This document shows positions 45,341 through 56,164 of a stretch of 64,000 nt of DNA, in pieces (the stretch's first letter is position 1; the number at the start of each line of letters is the position of its first letter). The notes under the pieces were generated by a model, which saw only the letters and a list, made by a program, of their open reading frames with translations, was not told where the DNA came from and did no database searches. Both the position numbers and the translations under genes were made by a program. The DNA is from Larix kaempferi (lineage: Eukaryota; Streptophyta; Pinopsida; Pinales; Pinaceae). Location: NCBI GenBank assembly GCA_027924585.1, contig BSBM01000361.1, forward strand, positions 65,811,501 through 65,875,500, written 5' to 3'.

Positions 45341-46120
45341 TTCATTGTCGAGAGTTGTATGCTTCACCATTCAAAGGAGATTCACTATAAACACCACTCC
45401 TTTCATTGAAATTATTGAAAGGACTACACTTTGTTTCCTTGCAACATGTTGAAATTTGACACTAATTACATACATAAAGTTTTGATCTCTTTCGCCACTT
45501 CTTTAGCCACAGTACATCGGAATCCAAAGGTGCTCCATATCAAACACTACATATTGTCGAAAGGGCCACACTTTATTTCCTTGGAACATGTTGAATGCTA
45601 ACATTGATTCCAGACACTAGAGTTTTGATCTAGCCACATTTTGAGGCATATTAGTTCATCTAAAGGAGATCCATCTTGAACGCCACTAGGAGATCCATCT
45701 TGAATACCACTAACCTTGCTAAAAATGTTGATATCACTACACTCTCCTACATCCATCTTGAGCACCATACACCTCGTTGAAATCTTAAACACCACTCACA
45801 TTGAATGCATACACCATAGTTTTGATATCCATCACCTTTAGAGACTTATTACTTCATCCAAAGTAGATCCACCCATAACACCATTCACCTCACTAAAAAT
45901 GCCCAAAGAGAGAAACCATAATTTCAAGAAACACATAACAAGTATCATCAACGTCAAACAACTTGTTGTTCATCGTCCAAAGTTGTGTGTACTTCACCAT
46001 TCAAAGGAGATCCAATGTGAGCACCACTCTTCTCATTGAAATTATCAAAAGCACTACACTTTGTTGCCTTCCAACTTGTTAAAACTTGACACTGCACTAG
46101 AGTTTTGATCTCCGCCACTT
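45341..46120. repeat. Diverged repeat units
   Basis: TTCAAAGGAGAT.CA, ACCACTC.T.TCATTGAAATTAT, CACTACACTTTGTT.CCTT and AGTTTTGATCTC.GCCACTTCTT occur at about 45370-45510 and 45995-46125. Looser copies (AAAGGAGATCCATCTTGAA, CACTACACTCTCC) lie between them and recur at 46720-47160. It looks like an old dispersed tandem family. Confidence 0.6.
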
Positions 46121-46129
46121 CTTCAACCA

Positions 46130-46690
46130 TATTATTTGATCCAAGTAAACATCGGTTGCCGCCCACCTAGTCCACTGGCTCAAAACACTGTTTTTCCATA
46201 TCAGTAGTTTTTTCGGGTCCTGGAATTCTAGGACCATTTTGATGCCCTGAACAATGTTTTCTTGGCACAACAACGCCTTGTAAATAGTCAAAGGCATGAC
46301 TCAATTTTTTGAAATGTGTACTTCTTGTCTAGACCTTTTTGATGGGCTACCAAGCGCCCCAAACGGAGATCATATGCAAACATCATGACCTCATGAAGTT
46401 GATGTATCAACTAACCACATTGGGTCCCACAAAGCTTTTGGCGTTTCATCTTACGAGGTTAGGGTTTTGGATGTTTAGGGTTTTCTAATTGATGCTTTAC
46501 GTTAAAATAAATTTTGGCCTCATTGTAAAAACACTTCTTGCGAATGCACGAGATAAACTCCCACCATTCTAGTGAGTTCATTTCACTTTGCATTTTTACA
46601 GTTCTTGCATATTTAATTCATTAATAGAAATTGAGTATTGTTGTATCCCTGTGTTTTTGTCATTTATGTTATGTGTTTCATTTTGTTCCC
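46130..46690 (+). repeat. LTR fragment related to the LTR at 54.0-54.65 kb
   Basis: Shared ordered blocks are CCGCCCAC/CCACCCACCT, GGGTCC..AATTC.A, GATGGGCTA..G..CCCCAAA, TGATGT.TCAACTA, GTTAGGGTTTTGGAT, TTTAGGGTTT, TTTTGGCCTC and CACCATTCTAG.TAGTT. No primer site or gag follows, so it is a solo or truncated LTR. Its edges and target duplication were not found. Confidence 0.6.
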
Positions 46691-47565
46691 TAATGAATCT
46701 GGATCATTACTTCACTATCCAAAAGTGATCCATCTTAAAAATCACTCATCTTATTTCAAAATTGTTGAAAAAACCATAAACTTATAACATGTTGAATAAT
46801 AACATTGATTACATATAACTAAATTTATGATCTAGACCACATTTTGAAACATGTATCAATTCATCTAAAGGTGATCCTTTTTTCAAACAAATTGAAATCA
46901 CTACACTCTCCTAGATCCATTTTAAACACCATTCACATACACATAGCTAAAATATTGAATACCACTCACACTCAATACATATACCAGACCTTTGAGCTCT
47001 AATCTTCACCACATTCTGAGTTACATTACTTCATACACAAGAAATCCATTTCGCTTGGAACATCATTCACATCAATAAAATTATTGAAAAGCACTACACT
47101 TTCTTAGATACACTCACCTCACAAGGCACTATACTCTCCTAGACCCATCTTGACACCTTACCATTACGTTCTTGATCAATTTAGAACATCATTATCTTTA
47201 TAAAAAGATGTTATGTCGAAATTATTGACATTTTTCAGATTTAATGATATATATCCCAACATCCTGACAGCCAACAAAAATATATTCCTTAAAAAGCAAT
47301 GACGACCGGTCCCTAATAAGGGCTGGTCCCCTTGAACCAATGAACACGACCGAATTAAGCGTGGACTCTGAGGTTTCGAGGTCGAGTTTGAATGCGAGAA
47401 GATGAATGGAGGCTTTGAGGCTGACATGACTAAAGTAAAGAGGGAGAGCATGCGGATTCTGGCCAGAAATGCCTACAATAATCATTATTAGAATGACGAT
47501 GCTCACACGGCCCAACGTTGCATGGATTCGTTTCGTGTCTGCAATTCAAATATCTGCTTTTGCTG
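46691..47565. other. No gene called; GC content rises after 47250
   Basis: The first half contains more of the diverged repeats. From about 47250 to 47560 the sequence is less AT-rich. A minus-strand frame there (about 47222-47515) codes a hydrophobic start followed by 80 residues, but it lacks an ATG at its head and matches no family I recognise. Confidence 0.45.
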
Positions 47566-47569
47566 CCTC

Positions 47570-47577
47570 TATTTATA
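47570..47577 (+). promoter_or_regulatory. Candidate TATA box of the receptor gene
   Basis: TATTTATA in the context GCCTCTATTTATACGCG lies about 240 bases before the likely start codon. Between them, a 42-base unit beginning GGCCGTTGATT occurs twice in the 5' leader (47679 and 47721). Confidence 0.45.
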
Positions 47578-47812
47578 CGCGTTTCAATCCCTGAACGGTA
47601 GTTGTCCCTCCTTCCCACATCAAGTCCTTACGTATCGATAGATCATATGATCATCACCAAACAGCAACAGTACCAGGCGGCCGTTGATTGATGGTTGAAT
47701 CACACTGTTCCCGTAATAATGGCCGTTGATTCATTGTTGGATCGCTGTTCCCATTATTATTATTATTGATGTTGATTTTCCAGGACCAGTCTCAGAAATT
47801 ATAGCAGTAGTA

Positions 47813-50800
47813 ATGGTCATGGGCACCTCCGGCATTTTTTGGTCAGGTATTTTAGTTCAGCTTCTTCTTGTTGTAATTATCAGTCTTGTGTTTTCTCACT
47901 GCGTCTCCGCAGCTTCGAATCCGTTGCCCCGTGAAACCCAGGTGCTTCTGGCTCTCAAATCGGGCTTCGTGGACTCCCATGGCCACCTGCAGGACTGGAG
48001 CCTGGACAACCAGGATTCCAGTTCCCCGTGCTCCTGGTCGGGCGTTACCTGTGACCGCAGCTTTAGCAAGGTCGTAGCTCTCGATCTCTCTCAGAAGAAT
48101 CTTGCTGGCGTGATTTCCCACCGTATTCAGGAGCTCCAGCACCTCGTCGGCCTCAACATCAGTAAGAATTCGCTCACCGGGCTGTTCCCGGCGTCCATCT
48201 TCAATCTTACCGGGCTTCGAACTCTCGACATCAGTCGCAACAATTTTAATGGGAGCTTCCCCGCCGGGATTTCGAAGCTCGAGCGGCTGGAGATATTCAA
48301 TGCCTTCAGCAATAACTTCATCGGCCCACTGCCTGCGGAGTTCGCGAGACTCTCTGCTCTGCAGGAGCTCAACCTGGCGGGCAGCTACTTCGAGGGATCC
48401 ATCCCGGCGGAATACGGGTCGTTTGGCACTAATCTCAGGTTTCTCCACTTGGCCGGAAATTCTATCACGGGACCTTTACCTCCCGAGTTAGGCCGGCTGC
48501 AGAGTCTCCGCCACATGGAGATTGGTTACAATCTTTATTCCGGCGGGATACCACGGGAGCTCGGCAACATGACCGCCCTCGAGTATTTGGACATCGCCGG
48601 GGCAAATCTTTCAGGCTTTTTGCCGGCGGAATTAGGGAACCTCAAGAAGCTTAGCTCAATGTTTATCTTCAGAAACCAGCTGAGAGGCTTCATCCCTCCG
48701 CAGCTGGGCAATATCAGCGGGCTAGAGTCTCTAGATTTGTCGGACAATCTTCTCACGGGCTCAATTCCAGAGAGCTTTACAAAGCTCAAGAAGCTGAAAT
48801 TGCTGAGCCTCTTCAGCAACAGAATGAGCGGAACCGTGCCGGAAGGGATGGCGGACCTGAGAAACCTGGAGTCGTTTCTCATTTGGAACAACTCGTTTTC
48901 CGGCCGGCTGCCCGAGTGGCTAGGGAGAAATTCGAACCTGCAATGGCTGGATGTTTCTACCAACAATTTCATGGGTCCAGTTCCGCCGGATCTCTGTTCG
49001 CGAGGTATGCTTTACAAGCTTATACTTTTCTCAAATGGATTCGATGGCGAGATCCCTTCCAGCCTCGCTCAGTGCCATTCGCTTTGGCGTCTCCGCATGG
49101 CAGATAACAGGTTCAACGGCTCAATACCCCAAGGTCTCCTGGGAAAGCCGTCCAATTTAACTTTCGCAGACCTGTCGATGAATAATCTCACAGGCGGAAT
49201 CCCTGCCGAGCTTACCGATTCTCCCCAGCTTCAATACCTGAACGTTTCGCACAATCCTCTCGGCGGCAGCCTTCCTCACAAAATCTGGTCCGCGCCGGCG
49301 TTGTCAATGTTCTCTGCCTCTTTCGCAAACCTGTCGGGCAAGCTACCTGCCTTTCCGAAATGGAATTCGCTTAACATCCTCGAATTGCAGGGAAATGCCT
49401 TATCCGGCAGCATTCCACAGGATATTATTCATTGCCAGAATCTGGCGAGACTCGAACTCGGGCACAATGAGATAACAGGACTGATTCCCACGCAGCTCGC
49501 AAGCATTCCCAAAATCCAGCGCATCGATTTATCCCACAACGCGCTCGCGGGTACGATTCCCACGGAGTTCAACAACTGCACCAGTTTAAAGTTTTTCAAT
49601 GTCTCATACAACGATTTATCTGGCCCAGTTCCTTCCAGGGGCGTTTTTCGGCATATCCGCGCCAGTGCTTTTGCGGGAAACCAGTTGCTGTGCGGAGGGG
49701 TGTTGGGGCCGTGCACGGATCTAAGCAATGGTGGTGCCCAGGACTCAAACCGGAAACATCGAACTAAGCCGGGAGCATTAGTCTGGGTGATGGGCGCAGG
49801 ATTTACAGTTTCCGTATTCATAGTAATTATCGGAAGCCATTATTACAAGCGCTACAAAACTCGAAGCAGCGGACTATCACACAGAGCAGATCCGTATCAA
49901 GCTCAAGGAAGTTATCCATTATATATTGAAGAAGGAACGTGGAAGATGACGGCATTTGGGCGCCTGAGTTTCACAGTCGAAGACGTTCTGAAATCCATGA
50001 AGAGCACAAACATAATTGGAAACGGACCGCTTTCAACTGTATACAAAGCAGAGATGCCAGGAGGGGATACCATAGCCGTAAAGAAGCTGCATTTGAATCA
50101 GAAATTAAATCAAAATGCTCTCGAAGAACTCGATGCTATGGGCAATGTGAGGCACAAAAATATACTCAGGTTGCTCGGTTTCTGTCACAACAACGAGAAT
50201 TCTCTCATTTTTCTGTACGAGTTCATGCCCAACGGGAGCCTGGCCGATGAATATCATAACAAGAAAGAATTTGGGTGGGCGACAAGATATCAAATCGCGG
50301 AGGGACTCGCACAGGCGCTCTGCTACCTTCACCATGACTGCACTCCGGCAATTGTGCACGGCTCCTTGAAGCCCAGCAGCGTATTGCTAGACAATCATAT
50401 GGAAACCCGGGTCTCTGATTTCTGCATGGCTAAGCTCCCGGACGACACCATGGACTCCACTGCTTATATCTCCCCTGGTAAATTCTTCATTTATAGCCGT
50501 TAATATTCTTCCTTTTCAAATTCTTTTCGGTCTTATCAATTTATCATGGCTTGTTTTTTTTCCTGCAGAACATGAACCTTCCAGGGACGAGAAATCCGAC
50601 ATCTACAGCTTTGGAGTGATTCTTCTGGAGCTCCTGACGGGCATGCGCGCTGTCGACTCAGAAGGAGTCAGCATTGTTGATTTCGTTCGAGGGAAATGCA
50701 CCGAGATTCAGAGGACAGAAGGCTCTTTGATGGATATTGTAGACAAAAACATGAAAAAACAGCCGGCGGTGAAGGAAAATCAGGCGATGCGGATGTTCCA

Positions 50801-50960
50801 TGTGGCCCTGCTTTGCACTAACAGGCGTCCGTTTGATCGGCCCTCCATGAAAGATGTGGTGAGCATGCTCTATGAGAAAAAGGCCCTGAGGAAAACTGTT
50901 ATGGATTTTCACTGTTCATTGAGTACAGAAGGAAGCACATCGTCGGCGTTCCCAATGTGA
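47813..50960 (+). CDS. TDR: TDR/PXY-family leucine-rich-repeat receptor-like pseudokinase (two exons)
   Basis: Exons 47813-50477 and 50569-50960 give about 1018 residues; Arabidopsis PXY/TDR, the receptor for the vascular CLE peptide TDIF, has 1041. Visible parts: signal peptide (about 1-34), LRR N-terminal cap ending PCSWSGVTC, about twenty LRRs carrying PXY-like phrases (NAFSNNFIGPLPAEF, HMEIGYN, LYKLILFSNGFDGEIPSSL, LQYLNVS), transmembrane helix about 655-676, then kinase domain. Lys757 of AVKK and the helix-C Glu are kept. The Gly loop is GNGPLS, HRD is HGS (849-851) and DFG is DFC (869-871), so catalysis is probably lost. The 91-bp GT-AG intron splits the activation-segment codon SP/E, as in other members of this subfamily. 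An upstream in-frame ATG at 47726 is possible, but 47813 places the signal peptide at the N-terminus. The reading frame is unbroken and clearly GC-richer than its surroundings. The name marks family, not proven orthology. Confidence 0.92.
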
Positions 50961-51166
50961 AGAAAGGAATTTGTCAGTGGCAGATGGGAAACACTTACAC
51001 TTACAGTAGATTTTACACTTTACAGTTGCTGTAACATGGGTTGTCGTTTGTTCATGCAATATATACATATATAATAGATATAGATATTATATATACACAC
51101 AATTCATTATATATACACGACGAGTTAGGTTTTGCCGCCATTGATGGTAATTACAAGGAGCATCGA

Positions 51167-51172
51167 AATAAA
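51167..51172 (+). terminator. Candidate polyadenylation signal of the receptor gene
   Basis: AATAAA about 205 bases after the stop codon. Another AATAAA lies near 51424. A TA-rich stretch occupies 51058-51117. Confidence 0.4.
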
Positions 51173-51942
51173 AGACAGTTGGTCGATTCAATGCAGGTAG
51201 AAATCAGAGGAGGTAGGTACCTCTTGTGAGTGTTCTTGCAGCCATGAATATTTCAGTCTGGCTTTTCTTTATGGTACAACTTTTGTGAGGCCGTAGCCGC
51301 CAGGGAATATCATCAAAATCTATTTGTGTCGAAGCTGGGAAGTCGGCCATGAAAGTGGCAACAGCCTGGATGGTTCGAATTGGTAAAAATGTGAATGTAT
51401 GCTCTTCTTCTTTTTCAATTTGTAATAAAGATGCTTTCAGATTTGAATGGCTGTATTATTTAAAAAATGGAGATAGATGCTTTCAGATTTGAATGGCCGT
51501 ATGGGATTTGAACTTTATTAATGCTATAATACCTTCATGTCTGACCCACGTGAATTTACTTTCATTCTTATCAAATTTTGATCGCGGTGATTGTAAGCCC
51601 TACACTCTTATTAAAGTAATATTCTCTTTTGCTTTACATATTTACAAAAATTAAATTACTTTGAAGTTAGGAATGTGGGAAGGAGGAATGGATGAATCAA
51701 TCAATTCCATGGAAAAGTAATGACAAGTACACCCAGCTATATAGTTGTTAACAGCATAAATCTAAGCACGAGATTACGGACAACTGATTGGACAATGATT
51801 TTTGGTCCTCATCATTATAACCAACTTTTCATAGACCTGTAGTTAGTCTTGCGACTTGTCACTCTTTTTGATACCATGGTTTTATGGTAGTAGGTAAAGC
51901 CTAAACAATGTACATCTACACCATTCACCTTCAAGAAGAACT
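51173..51942. other. No gene seen downstream of the receptor
   Basis: Contains a short direct repeat, GATGCTTTCAGATTTGAATGG, at about 51431 and 51475. Otherwise unremarkable. Confidence 0.6.
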
Positions 51943-51953
51943 AAAGGTGCACA

Positions 51954-52722
51954 TGGATGAATGGGGTATCGGTTCAATTCCCAGGGGGAACTTTTTGGCG
52001 CTCTGGTTGGCTCTGTTTTGCTAAGAAGAAAGGTATTACGCTTAGGATTAGGAATATTGTTGGTGATTCTCGTTTTGTTATAGAGTGGGCTTTCGGGTGT
52101 GGATCCCTCTTATCGTTGGCCCTCTCCCCTTATATGGAAATGGTAAACTTGTTGATTCTAGATTTCCCACTCCTTTCTTTGATCATATCTATCGGGAACA
52201 TAATGCACAAGCTGATCTTTTGTCGAAGTTGGTTCTCTCGGTTGAGGAAGGGTGTATTCACTTCAAGTTTTGGTCTCTCTCTACACTCCAGTCCAGTGGC
52301 CGTCTGCTCTTGTCATCTACTTATTGCTGGTGACAAGCTCTTTTTCCTTTGGAGCTCTCTTTTGGTCTTGCCGAATGTATCCGATTTTTGTATATACTTT
52401 TTATCTTTTTGCCTGCGTTATTTTTTTCCTTGTTTTTCTTTTTCATCCATTTGTAATGGTTCCTTGTTTTTCTTTTTCATCCATTTGTAATGGTTCTTCG
52501 TATAGGTGGGGACTAGTCTTTGGTTGTTTCTTGGCATATATGGTCCCAGTTATGGGTCACTTTGGTCACTTTGGATGTATCCCGTTACTTTGGTCGTGGG
52601 ATGGATGTGTTGCCTTGGAATAGGCTCATCCATGTTCTATCTCTTTCATACTTGGATGGTTGTAATGACTCTTTTATATATATTTTTGAAATGAATATAT
52701 AGCTATTTTTATGTTTGAAAAA
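51954..52722 (+). mobile_element. 5'-truncated LINE (L1-type) with RNase H remnant
   Basis: The direct repeat AAAGGTGCACA at 51943-51953 and 52723-52733 flanks a 769-base insert ending in a short A run, the hallmark of target-primed LINE insertion. The insert opens within an RNase H domain: EWGIGSIPRGN, LALWLAL, GDSRFVIEW and, in a shifted frame, FDHIYREHNAQADLLSKLVL. These match the C-terminal RNase H found in plant L1 elements. Frameshifts and truncation show it was dead on arrival. The remainder is 3' untranslated sequence with two copies of CATTTGTAATGGTT. Confidence 0.88.
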
Positions 52723-52733
52723 AAAGGTGCACA

Positions 52734-52957
52734 AAATTATATTTACTAACATATATATATAACTTTATGTAGATTGCGAAAATTTAAACAAAATCAAAGT
52801 AAATAAGTTATTAAAATATAAAAACTAAAAAATTATATAATAAGCATAAAATAAAATAAAAGAATAAACAATATTTGTGTTATTGTGCAACTATTATAAG
52901 GGAGAAACACTACTAGTGTTGCACCCTATTTTCCACAATCTAATTGGCTACATGGAT
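52734..52957. other. AT-rich sequence, no gene
   Basis: Nothing was recognised. Confidence 0.6.
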
Positions 52958-53243
52958 GAGTTGAGGTGGTGCATGACAATATCCCAGTAGTTGAGTTTAT
53001 GTGACCTAGTTGTTGTGGTATTTAATTCAATGTTAATTACATCTTCTATCTAGCTCATTCTATGATTTTCTTAGCCCTCCACCTTAAACTAGAGAGACCT
53101 GAGTTGATGTGGTGCACGACAATATTCCAATAGTTGAGTTTGTGTGACCTAGTGGTTGTGGTATTTACTTCAATGTTAATTACATCTTCTATCTCGCTCA
53201 TTCTATGATTTTCTTAACCCTCCACCTTAAACTAGAGATACCT
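52958..53243. repeat. Tandem duplication, 143-bp period
   Basis: GAGTTGA.GTGGTGCA.GACAA starts at 52958 and 53101. Both copies continue through ATCTTCTATCT.GCTCATTC to CCTTAAACTAGAGA.ACCT. Confidence 0.92.
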
Positions 53244-53659
53244 CATCTCAGTAGTGGCATCAACTTATGATTCATGGTGTGTCAACCTATTGTTCATGGT
53301 GTGTTGACCTACTATTTGTGGTGAGATGATATTCTATTATGTGAGCTTGTTTTTTGGTCTTGGGTTCCCTCTTGTCAGTGAAATGGTTTCCCTCGTATAT
53401 GTGTTGTGTTGGGATGGGTTCAATACACTGCTCCATTGGGATGTGCAGTCAAGTTGTTGATCATGCATAAGGGGAGATGAACAATCCTTTGTAATTAATT
53501 TTTGGCCTAGATACAACTGGTTTTAGGCCTTTACAACTCATTCATTTTTTGCGGTAAATAAGAAATGGTTTGATTTTTTCTTGTTAAATGAGCTTACTCT
53601 ACCCTAAAAAACTTGTGTGGTATTTGTGGTAGATAAACAAGGATGGGTTGTGAAGTATG

Positions 53660-53759
53660 GATTTGAGTGCAAAAAACTACTTCAATACATCCAATTCTTC
53701 AAGGAAATTGATTTGAGTGCAAAAAACTACTTCAATACGTCTAATTCTTCAAGGAAATT
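53660..53759. repeat. Tandem duplication, 50-bp period
   Basis: GATTTGAGTGCAAAAAACTA through TTCTTCAAGGAAATT occurs twice, at 53660 and 53710. Confidence 0.93.
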
Positions 53760-54009
53760 TGATAGCCAATAAGTGTAACTTGTTTGTTGTGGATAATGTT
53801 TAGATATAATCATTTGTAATTATTGTGGGTTTAGCTAATTGACCTGATAGTTCAAATTTGAAAAAAATCAAGTTTTAAAATGCTCCAATAGCTTGGTAAT
53901 CTTGGTAATTACCATGGGTTGCTATGAGTTTAGCTAATTGAACTTTGATATGGGTAATTCGACTTGTGGGTTTGTTGTGGCTTGCATGTGGGTTTATGCA
54001 CTTACTTGT

Positions 54010-54652
54010 ATGTTGGTAAAAAAGATCCCTTTGAAAATAATGATCCAGTTGGATATTGATGACCACCCACCTCTTCCATTGACTCATAGTGGTTCTCCAT
54101 CTCTTTGGAAAATTTCTATGTTTTTTTGGGTCCCAAAATTCCAAGGCCATTTTGAGGCCCTAAACGGTCTTGGAATGTTTGAAAATCTCCCTTGACCAAT
54201 CAAACCATTTTCTTCTCTTCGGTATCTTTCGAATGGGCTATCGTACACCCCAAATGAATTTTGTATGTGGAATTTTCAACCCTAGGAATTTGATGTGTCA
54301 ACTAGACTCCTTGGGGCCCACATTGATTTTGTCGCTTCATATCCTAGGGTTAGGGTTTTGGATATTTAGGGTTTCTTTGCCTCTTAGGGTTTCACACTTT
54401 ATGTTAAAAAGGCACTTTGGCCTCTTGTAATGGGAATCTTGTGAGTGAGCGCAACCGACACATCTCTCTTCAAAGATAAGATGCCACCATTCTAGCTAGT
54501 TGTATTGCTTTGTAGTTTATAGTGTTTTTCCATTTCGTTCATTAATATAATATAGGTTTTAGTGTACTACTATGCTCTTTGCGACATATTTATGTGTTTG
54601 TTTCTATTTTATATTTCTACCCTCATTTTTCTCTCCAAATAATCCAAATTAG
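54010..54652 (+). repeat. 5' LTR (approximate) of a plus-strand gypsy remnant
   Basis: The right edge is fixed by a primer site (TGGTATCAGAGAA at 54653-54665). The left edge is uncertain; TGTTGGTAAAAAAG at about 54011 is a candidate start. It is related to the fragment at 46130-46690, which supports the LTR identity. Confidence 0.6.
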
Positions 54653-54665
54653 TGGTATCAGAGAA
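54653..54665 (+). other. Primer binding site (Met-tRNA type)
   Basis: TGGTATCAGAGAA matches the plant initiator-Met tRNA primer site at nearly every base. It is followed after about 340 bases by gag. Confidence 0.85.
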
Positions 54666-54989
54666 ATATGCTCTTCATTGTTTCTCGGTGCATGTCCCTA
54701 ACAAGATCCGAGTATCGAGATTTGGGTCTCAAACTTACTGATCTTGGGGAAATCCACCCTCGTCATCCCAAGTAGCCTCACATGGTAGAAGAAAAGAGAA
54801 GTGATGGATCATGGTATCCTAAGTTGTTGCTCAATGAATCCCTCGCGTGACAGAGGAATAAGATGATGGAAAATATTTCCCATATCCTTCAATGAATACC
54901 AACAATGGTGTAGGAACCTTCAACTAACAGTCATTTCGGATATGCAACACCCTTCAAGGTACAAATTTTTTTTGGCATTCATTTACTTG

Positions 54990-55800
54990 AAGGAAGATAG
55001 ATGTAGATGCTTTGGAGAAATGGTTAAATCATTTAGAGGGATATTGCTTTGTTCAAAAAATTTCCGATAGTAAAAAGATCACCTTCACACTCCTTAAGTG
55101 CCTCCATGTCAAAGATTGGTGGGACAAGTACTGCGAGAGGCATGCCAAATATGATTCTAAAACATATAGGACAAAACCCGTTTGGACATCTTTTGTTGAT
55201 GCCCTCAAGGAGGATTTCTACCTTGTTGGAAACTATATGACCAGTGCATGAGATGGACAACTTTGCACCAAGAGAGAGATCGGACGGTGCCATAGCTCAC
55301 CAATATATTTCATACCTTGTGATCAAAGCTATGTATCAATGACTCTGAATGACACATGGTCTTGAAGTGTCGTAGTAGCATACATAGGTACATTCAAATA
55401 GAGATGGATTTCCTCGACATATCCTCATTGGGAGCCTCTTATCAGTATGATATCAAAATCGACGAAAAAATTAAGCAGAAAAATAAGAGGGACTTTGGGT
55501 CTACAAATCAGTTTTAGTAGAAATATGGTAAAGGCGGCCCTAGCTCACAAAATAAAGGACATAGTAAGGATAGCTAAACACATGAAAACCAATCCAAGCC
55601 ATAGGTAAAGAAGGGTAACGAGAAGTTGAAGAAGGACAATAGAAAGTGGTGTGAGTTCCACAAGATCCCCTGGCACAACATTGATGAATGTCGATCAAAA
55701 AAATCATTGTTGGCTGTAATGAAAGCCTTGAATCCAGACTTTGGCTTGGACTCTTATCCATATCAATATAAAGGAAAATAGATCATTGACGCAGGACATA
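54990..55800 (+). pseudogene. Gypsy gag remnant, start of protease region
   Basis: From 55000 it reads DVDALEKWLNHLEGYCFVQK, KDWWDKYCERHAKYDS and VWTSFVDALKEDFYLVGNY, a typical Ty3/gypsy gag core. In a shifted frame from about 55365 come CRSSIHRYIQIEMDFLDISS and IKQKNKRDFGSTNQF. Near 55645 is a zinc-knuckle variant, KWCEFHKIPWHNIDECRSK (Cys-His-His-Cys), known from plant gags. The following IIDAGHSATIATTKI leads towards protease but is cut off by the minus-strand LTR at 55844. Stops and frameshifts are numerous. Confidence 0.85.
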
Positions 55801-55843
55801 GTGCCACCATCGCAACCACAAAGATCTAACTGAAAGAGATAGA

Positions 55844-56138
55844 TGTTATGCAACAAATTCCCCCAAAGAGCATAATAGACAAGAAAGAGTAGTCCACACC
55901 TTAATAATAAATACAAGAGATGAATAGAAAGCCTCTTCGAGTGGGAAACCTCCTTCTACAATGTACTAAATACACAATACAAGACAATTTGATCCAAATG
56001 AAAATGTATCCTTGATATATATAGGAGACAAAGAAGTACAATTACCACTAATGGACTCAAGTCGACGTCAATAACATAACAATACTAATATAAAGTGCCC
56101 AATTTAGGGGGGAATAGACCACAGTTTAGGGCTTAACA
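55844..56138 (-). repeat. LTR (295 bp) of a minus-strand gypsy remnant
   Basis: On the minus strand it begins TGTTAAGCCC right after a polypurine tract (AAAATGAGGGGCA) and ends TTGCATAACA, with TGTTA/TAACA inverted ends. A TATA-like TATATATA lies near 56014-56021 (read as TCCTATATATATC on the minus strand). It is the 3' LTR of the element whose integrase follows at higher coordinates. Confidence 0.75.
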
Positions 56139-56164
56139 TGCCCCTCATTTTCAAAAAAGTGTTG

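Noticed and set aside
47852-48448. Minus-strand 198-codon frame within the receptor gene
   Set aside because: It lies antisense to LRR-coding exon 1; the GC-rich repeated LRR codons leave the opposite strand open by chance.
48535-48972. Minus-strand 145-codon frame in the receptor gene
   Set aside because: Same cause: antisense shadow of the LRRs.
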